Program-made: the position numbers and the translations under genes
Shown: in pieces, positions 16,064 to 21,198 of the stretch
Position numbering within the stretch: position 1 is the stretch's first letter
Layout of the letters: each line of letters opens with the position of its first letter
Source of the DNA: Melioribacteraceae bacterium
Lineage (GTDB): Bacteria; Bacteroidota; Ignavibacteria; Ignavibacteriales; Melioribacteraceae
Direction of reading: 5' to 3'
Length of the DNA stretch: 21,198 nucleotides
Assembly: GCA_027858595.1 (NCBI GenBank)
Contig: JAQICK010000468.1
Span: 1-21,198, forward strand
The notes under the pieces: model-generated
What the model was told of the DNA's origin: nothing
Databases searched by the model: none
What the model saw: only the letters and a program-made list of their open reading frames with translations

Positions 16064-18721
16064 TTAGAAAACTAGACTCAAACCAAGTTTAATCTCTCTT
16101 GGAGATGAATACATTCCAGGATTAGTAATAAACTCATTAATAGTATTTAATCCCTGAACATCACTATCTGTATAATACTTTGTGTTTGTATCATTTGTAG
16201 CACGTCCAGTTGTAGAGTAAACGCCAACTTCATTGTATATATCAAACAAATTATAAACAAGTAAGGTTGCGTGCCAATCAAGACCCAACAATTTAAAGTT
16301 TTTATCGGCCTTTAAATCGAAGTATAAAGTTGATGGTTTACGACCACCATTTTCAAACCTTACAGAATTACTTACTGTAACATCTTCAGTAAAAGGTGTG
16401 CCAGAACCATATCTAGCAATAAATCCAATAACCCAATCTCCTGGTTCACCAACATTTGCACTTAAGTTAACTGTATGTCGCTGATCCCAATCTAAAGGAA
16501 CAACAACTTTTTCTGGTTCAACACTACCTCTTGTATCGTTAAATACTGCCATCGGGTCTGAAGAATTACCTTCTGCAATTTGAAGTGTATAGTCAACTTT
16601 CATACTAAAGAAATCTGCAAAACGCTTGTCTAAACTGAGTATTACTCCAGTAATATTAGCATAATCTTGATTTGTAAAGCGAGCATACTTAAAACCTTCA
16701 TAAGTACTTATAATTTCTGTGGCTAGTAAATTTCTAATATCACTATAGTATACAGATACATCCAGAGCAACATTTGGAAATATTACTTGTTGTATACCTA
16801 ATTCATATTTCACTGTTTTCTGAGCTTCTAAATCAGGATTACCTGTTACACTATTAAGTGCTGACTGATCAATTATGTAATCACTATTCTGATATAAGTA
16901 TTGCATTGTTGGCATTTGAAAGAAATGACCATATGAAAAGTGAATAGCTCCTTGATCAGAGATAGGGAATGAAAGTCCTAATCTAGGACTGATTTGTGAT
17001 TTAGCTTTAACTTCTTCAGTTACTCCAGCACCAGGGAAATTATAGTTTGGAGTTTGTTGATAAGGATTACGCATATCAACTGGTTGAGTAGTATTGGCAT
17101 TAAAATAATCGTATCTAACACCAAAATTGACAATCATAATCTCATATTCCATTTTATCTTGAATGTATGATGTAATTGAATATGGATTAGCCTCATAAAA
17201 TTGATTACCCGGAGTTCCAAGATTTCTATAACCTAATGTAAATATTTCATTTCCCCTATCATCAAGTTGACCTTCCGTAAGGTTTACAATGTCTTTTCCG
17301 TGATCATAAATATCATACGATATTCCTTCGGCACCCATTTTAATTTTGTGTTCTTTTGAAACTTGAGATTCGAAATTTAGTTGAGCAATTGAAGTATATG
17401 TATGTCTATCATATCTACCTGTTTGTTGACCACCATGTCTAAAAGTATATGCTGATGTAGCTATACCACGCTTGGGGTCTATATATCGTGAATCATATTC
17501 GTCTTCGTATAGGTAACCAAAGTATTCACTTCTGTTATGAGCAAGCTTTAAAGATAAAAATGAACTTTGGTTTGGAATAAGTGCAAATTGGAATGAATTA
17601 AGAAGATTTTCTCTGTAATGAGTCATCAAGCCATCTGGAGACAATTGGTAACCGTGATCGTAATAATTATTTTTATTATGATCATAAATAGTATTCCAGC
17701 TCGCTTTCCAACTTTGACCTTGGTAAGTAAGTTTTCCATTTATTGATTTTCTTTCACTACTGCTCATGTTAACATACTCTTCATCACCTGTTGGTGCAAA
17801 TGGATCTGTATCAGTCATATTATAAACTCTTTGACCATAATATGTACCCTCACCTTCTGTAAATCTTCCACTCACAAAAAATCCTAGATTTTTGATTAGC
17901 TTCGTAGGTCCACTAAAAGAGAATTGTAAATCCATAGATTTACCGGTCATTAGATCATCAAGATTCTGATAAATGTCGGTATCAGTAGTATAAAATTTTC
18001 CTACAAGACCATAAACTGATCCTTCATAATTTAGTCCCGCATCTTTAGTAACAATATTTACGACACCGGACATTGCATTGCCATATTCGGCATTAAAAGT
18101 ACCACTAATAACTTCTAATTCTCTAATGGAATTGTTTTCAACCTGAATTGAAACACCGCCATCGTAAGCATCGTTAACAGAAATACCATCAACTAAGTAT
18201 GAAACTTCGCCGCCGCGTCCGCCACGAAAGTGACCATCTACAACGCCAGCTTGAATATTCACAATTTGGTGCATATTTTCAACAGGCATCATTTGTATTT
18301 CTTCTGCTGAAACTGTAGAAGAAGATGATGTTAGATCTTTTACAATTAATGGTTTTTTAGCTGTTACAATAACATCTTCATTTAATGTAATTGATTCGCT
18401 ACTAAGTTCAACATCAATTTTTGTTGTTCTATCAACACTTACAATAACATCCTTAATTATTGTTCTGTTATAACCTATAGAACTAACAATCATCCTGTGT
18501 TTGCCAGGAGGAACATTAATTATATAATAATAACCATCAACATCAGTTGCAGCTCCTAAATAGGAACCTTCAATAATTACATTTGCACCAATGAGTGTTT
18601 CTCCAGTTGATTTATCAACTATATACCCAGAAATTTTTCCCGTTTCTCCAGCAAAAACATTAATTGCGGTTGAAACAATAAGAAAAAAAAGTATACCGAT
18701 TTTATATAGAGGTGATTTCAA
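16064..18721 (-). CDS. TonB-dependent receptor with carboxypeptidase-regulatory-like N-domain
   Basis: An outer-membrane import barrel of about 885 residues. After the leader (MKSPLYKIGILFFLIVSTAINVFA) comes a CarboxypepD-regulatory-like beta-sandwich (GKISGYIVDKSTGETLIGAN ... VSSIGYN, ~28-110), then the plug domain (VIVTAKKPLIVKDLTSS ... VSYLVDGISVNDA ... EYGNAMSGVVNIVTKDAG, ~120-235), and a barrel to the terminal aromatic residue (GLSLVF). SusC-like proteins share this architecture, but no SusD gene is adjacent. The likely cargo is beta-glucan oligosaccharides, inferred from the enzymes. The start is set at TTG 18721 because GGGGAA (18734-18729) lies 7 bases upstream. An in-frame ATG at 18793 would lie inside the hairpin that ends the previous gene and give a poor leader, so it is rejected. 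Expression relative to the upstream binding protein may be reduced by that hairpin. Confidence 0.88.
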   Translation of the reverse strand: MKSPLYKIGILFFLIVSTAINVFAGETGKISGYIVDKSTGETLIGANVIIEGSYLGAATDVDGYYYIINVPPGKHRMIVSSIGYNRTIIKDVIVSVDRTTKIDVELSSESITLNEDVIVTAKKPLIVKDLTSSSSTVSAEEIQMMPVENMHQIVNIQAGVVDGHFRGGRGGEVSYLVDGISVNDAYDGGVSIQVENNSIRELEVISGTFNAEYGNAMSGVVNIVTKDAGLNYEGSVYGLVGKFYTTDTDIYQNLDDLMTGKSMDLQFSFSGPTKLIKNLGFFVSGRFTEGEGTYYGQRVYNMTDTDPFAPTGDEEYVNMSSSERKSINGKLTYQGQSWKASWNTIYDHNKNNYYDHGYQLSPDGLMTHYRENLLNSFQFALIPNQSSFLSLKLAHNRSEYFGYLYEDEYDSRYIDPKRGIATSAYTFRHGGQQTGRYDRHTYTSIAQLNFESQVSKEHKIKMGAEGISYDIYDHGKDIVNLTEGQLDDRGNEIFTLGYRNLGTPGNQFYEANPYSITSYIQDKMEYEIMIVNFGVRYDYFNANTTQPVDMRNPYQQTPNYNFPGAGVTEEVKAKSQISPRLGLSFPISDQGAIHFSYGHFFQMPTMQYLYQNSDYIIDQSALNSVTGNPDLEAQKTVKYELGIQQVIFPNVALDVSVYYSDIRNLLATEIISTYEGFKYARFTNQDYANITGVILSLDKRFADFFSMKVDYTLQIAEGNSSDPMAVFNDTRGSVEPEKVVVPLDWDQRHTVNLSANVGEPGDWVIGFIARYGSGTPFTEDVTVSNSVRFENGGRKPSTLYFDLKADKNFKLLGLDWHATLLVYNLFDIYNEVGVYSTTGRATNDTNTKYYTDSDVQGLNTINEFITNPGMYSSPREIKLGLSLVF

Positions 18722-18728
18722 TTTATCA

Positions 18729-18734
18729 TTCCCC
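18729..18734 (-). promoter_or_regulatory. Shine-Dalgarno site deciding the TonB receptor start
   Basis: GGGGAA on the minus strand, 7 bases before TTG 18721. The leader that results is a standard signal peptide, whereas the longer frame from 18793 would start within a terminator-like hairpin. Confidence 0.55.
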
Positions 18735-18760
18735 AAACTTTTTATTATCAATAAATAAAT

Positions 18761-18792
18761 TGCGGCTACCTGGAGGTACAACGGTAGCCGCA
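18761..18792 (-). terminator. Terminator-like hairpin between binding protein and TonB receptor genes
   Basis: A perfect 10-base-pair GC-rich stem (TGCGGCTACC at 18761-18770 against GGTAGCCGCA at 18783-18792) with a 12-base loop stands out in this AT-rich sequence. On the minus strand it begins 13 bases after the stop of the upstream gene and is followed by ATTTATTTATT, a U-rich but interrupted tail. It could end transcription partly or fully, or protect the 3' end of the upstream mRNA. No clear promoter is visible in the ~40 bases left before the receptor gene, so partial read-through is the simplest reading. Confidence 0.7.
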
Positions 18793-18805
18793 TTAGAATT
18801 AGATA

Positions 18806-21198
18806 TTACTTGAGTAACATCATTTTTTTAGAATCTACAAAGTTTCCAGCTTGAATTCTATAAATATAGAGTCCAGTACTTAATTGGCTAGCATCAAATT
18901 TAACTTGATACTGACCAACATTTTGATTTGAGTTAACAAGAGACATAACTTCTTGTCCAAGAATATTGTAAATCTTCAACGAAACCATTCCTGCTTCAGC
19001 AATTGAATAATTAATAACTGTTGAAGGGTTGAAAGGGTTAGGATAATTTTGTGATAATGCATATGTATTAACCATATTATCTGCATTACCATTAACATCT
19101 GTCATCTTGTCACCAATCCATGTATGTGTCCAAAGTGAAGGATTAGCCCATGATTGATCTTCATTTATTTTAGATAAAGTCATGATACCTTCTCTTCTTG
19201 CACCATCAGCATCATTTATTGCATAATCAATTGGAATTTTCATTCCAACTACAGCTTTGAATTTTGTACTTTCAAGTTTAACAGCTAATGTATCTAAACT
19301 AACTCTACCTTCAACAATATAGCCAGTACCGAATTTTTCTTTCCAGTAATAATCAACACCTTTTTTAGAAAGAACGCCACCACCAGAAATATCTAATAAT
19401 AGTTGATGTTCACTAAATCTGAAATGAAGATCTGGTTCTTCACCTTTTTGATAAGATGTATGTTTTGCACCAGATTGGTTGAATAAACCGATAAATAAAT
19501 CAACTCCGTCACGCATCCATGTTTCACCATCAGTAGAATCAATATCAATAACATCATCTTCAACATCTGCAGCGAAATATAAATAATTTTCATCAAAACC
19601 AACCCATGCATCAAGAGAAAGATCAGCATCATTATCAATAGTAGTATTTGTAACAATAGCACCACTACCATCACTAACGTACATTCTAATTGGCATAATA
19701 TCAGCCCATTCAGATAAATCACCATCTGCAGCAAAACCTGTAAAGGCTGGAGCTATTGTAGCAACACCTTTTGCAGTATTTGCAATAGCATCTGTTGCAG
19801 CTAAAGGACCCAAATTACCAGCAGCATCAACAGCATAAACAGCGTAATAATATGATAACTCAGTATCAACTAAAGGAGCTGTAATTACATGAGTTGCAAA
19901 TTGTATACCTTCACCAACAGTAGCCAATACTTCTAGACCTTCATCATCAACTGAAGTAATTGCGTTTGTAGAATACAATACTGTATAACCAGCACCTTCT
20001 TCATTAGGAACATCTACCCAAGTAATTAAGTTCTGGTATGTTCCAGCTATACCAGCAACACTAGTTGGAGCTTCTGGAGGTACAACATCAATTACTGGGT
20101 TACCAGTCCAAATGAAATCCCAATATACTTTTTGGCCAGCAATTGCATTTCCTTCGCCCATCATTTGAATAACTGTAATTGCAGTGGAATCAAAATCTGG
20201 TTTGTCATCAATTACATAAAAGTCTGATAAATTTAATGCATAATCATGCCATTGATCATCAGCAACTATTTCAAAAGCCATTCCTCTAATTCCATTAGCT
20301 GATTCAAATTGGAATCTTAGTGGTGAATTAGTTCCAGCGTCTGCTTTTAAAGCAAATTTAACCGAGTCCATTCCCCATCTGAAACCTAAATCGCGTGCAG
20401 GATCAACATTCCAGCCAGCACCAGACCAACCATTTGCCCATTCATCACCCATTGTCCAGAGAAGTGAATTAGTTTTAGGATCTATTCCGCCACCTTCAAC
20501 TATTTCAAGTGCAGATTGTCCCCAAGTAAATTGAGTAAAATCAGAATTCACAGTTTTACCATTAAAAATTAACCATGGATCTTCTGCAAGACCTGACAAT
20601 TCTAACTGATCAAAAAGTACGATCCCTTCAGAAGTACTAAAATCTCCGCCACCGCCAATTGAAAATTCAAAACAATATCCTTTAATTTTATCAGTATCTA
20701 ATTTCTCATTTCCAGCAACACCTGACCATCCAGTTCTGTTGAAACCTTCACCATCCCAGTATCCACCAGCTATTAAAGGAATAGATATTTTGTGCCATTC
20801 TGATGTTGAATCATCAAGAATTGTGTAATGGAAAGAATAATAAAATTCCATGTCATTACTATTAGAAGTAGTATCTGGAACATCAGAAGCTTCATAAAGA
20901 TTAAAGCGAACATGAACATCGCCAACCGTAGTTTGAGGATTTTGATTATAGTACCAGAAAGAAACAGTATCGTATGCACTCCAATCATATACCATTGAAT
21001 CTGGAGCGTAATTTTCAAATTTAACAAAACCACCCCAAGATTCTGAATCTTCAGCTAACCAATCAACTGAAACAGCCGAACCTTCAACTGCATTATCAGT
21101 CTGGAAAGTCATGTCCATTCGTGTTGCATCTGTAGCATTATCGCCGTTTACAACACCCCAAAAAGTTGAGTCATTTGGATCGTCAAAATCTTGGATAA
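18806..21198 (-). CDS. Secreted multi-domain carbohydrate-binding protein with T9SS sorting domain (N-terminus beyond window)
   Basis: The frame is open to the right edge; 796 residues are visible, beginning IQDFDDPNDSTFWG just inside it. Two jelly-roll modules come first (~1-202 and ~207-366), each with Trp/Tyr-rich strands such as YDTVSFWYYNQN and WHKISIPL, or WHDYALNLSDF, like CBM11/CIA30-type folds. A fibronectin III domain follows (PPEAPTSVAGIAG to ~475). A CBM9-like domain runs ~484-700 (GDLSEWADI, YLYFAADVEDDVI, DGVDLFIGLF). The end is a type A type IX sorting domain (LSQNYPNPFNPSTVINYS ... KKMMLLK). No glycosidase motif is seen in the visible part. It probably binds the target glucan at the cell surface, and its location just before the TonB receptor fits a role like SusE/SusF or SusD. 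A catalytic domain upstream of the window edge cannot be excluded. Confidence 0.83.
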   Translation of the reverse strand, partial: IQDFDDPNDSTFWGVVNGDNATDATRMDMTFQTDNAVEGSAVSVDWLAEDSESWGGFVKFENYAPDSMVYDWSAYDTVSFWYYNQNPQTTVGDVHVRFNLYEASDVPDTTSNSNDMEFYYSFHYTILDDSTSEWHKISIPLIAGGYWDGEGFNRTGWSGVAGNEKLDTDKIKGYCFEFSIGGGGDFSTSEGIVLFDQLELSGLAEDPWLIFNGKTVNSDFTQFTWGQSALEIVEGGGIDPKTNSLLWTMGDEWANGWSGAGWNVDPARDLGFRWGMDSVKFALKADAGTNSPLRFQFESANGIRGMAFEIVADDQWHDYALNLSDFYVIDDKPDFDSTAITVIQMMGEGNAIAGQKVYWDFIWTGNPVIDVVPPEAPTSVAGIAGTYQNLITWVDVPNEEGAGYTVLYSTNAITSVDDEGLEVLATVGEGIQFATHVITAPLVDTELSYYYAVYAVDAAGNLGPLAATDAIANTAKGVATIAPAFTGFAADGDLSEWADIMPIRMYVSDGSGAIVTNTTIDNDADLSLDAWVGFDENYLYFAADVEDDVIDIDSTDGETWMRDGVDLFIGLFNQSGAKHTSYQKGEEPDLHFRFSEHQLLLDISGGGVLSKKGVDYYWKEKFGTGYIVEGRVSLDTLAVKLESTKFKAVVGMKIPIDYAINDADGARREGIMTLSKINEDQSWANPSLWTHTWIGDKMTDVNGNADNMVNTYALSQNYPNPFNPSTVINYSIAEAGMVSLKIYNILGQEVMSLVNSNQNVGQYQVKFDASQLSTGLYIYRIQAGNFVDSKKMMLLK

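Noticed and set aside
16064..18793. TonB receptor starting at ATG 18793 (909 residues)
   Set aside because: That ATG is at the foot of the terminator-like hairpin and gives a poor leader; TTG 18721 has GGGGAA upstream and a clean signal peptide.
1..21198. Many short open frames on the plus strand and in other minus frames
   Set aside because: They lie opposite or inside strongly supported genes, have low-complexity or shadow-like translations, and show no motifs or ribosome sites.

Overview
This is an AT-rich window in which every convincing gene lies on the minus strand, packed head to tail with gaps of 8 to 84 bases and one 17-base overlap. It reads as one transcriptional block running from the right edge to the left edge. 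The organism looks like a Gram-negative bacterium of the Bacteroidota/FCB assemblage that uses type IX secretion. Two proteins end in type A sorting domains with the YPNPFNPST signature, and a PorV/PorQ-like barrel, a TonB-dependent receptor and lipoboxes are present. The YPNPFNPST wording, the adjacent TonB receptor / giant surface protein / PorV-like trio, the absence of SusD and the fairly good Shine-Dalgarno sites point to Ignavibacteriota, Marinimicrobia or Calditrichota relatives rather than classical Bacteroidia. The sequence alone does not settle which.

Layout in the direction of transcription (right to left). A large secreted carbohydrate-binding protein, whose N-terminus lies beyond the right edge, is followed by a strong hairpin. 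Then come a TonB-dependent receptor, a roughly 1,040-residue surface protein split by one in-frame TGA, a PorV/PorQ-like outer-membrane barrel, and a GH16 endo-glucanase with binding and type IX sorting modules. After these come two GH3 beta-glucosidases, a GPH-family sugar:cation symporter, a GH17 lipoprotein, a GH30 lipoprotein, an aldo/keto reductase, and a second GH17 lipoprotein cut by the left edge.

Together these genes make a coherent beta-glucan (laminarin or mixed-linkage glucan) utilisation locus. The inferred path is: surface binding proteins and GH16 capture and cut the polymer; the TonB-dependent receptor imports oligosaccharides; GH17 and GH30 lipoproteins plus periplasmic GH3 enzymes trim beta-1,3, beta-1,6 and terminal glucose linkages; and the GPH symporter takes up the products. 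No SusD-like gene is present in the window, so surface binding appears to rest on type IX-secreted proteins.

The most distinctive items are three. The GH16 enzyme has the natural circular permutation known from the Fibrobacter succinogenes lichenase, here fused to Ig-like, malectin-like and sorting modules. A PorV-like protein sits inside the sugar locus beside its probable cargo. A lone in-frame TGA interrupts the giant surface protein in a block where all other visible genes end in TAA or TAG. No RNA gene, CRISPR array, insertion sequence or attachment site was seen, and no gene-free stretch exceeds 300 bases.
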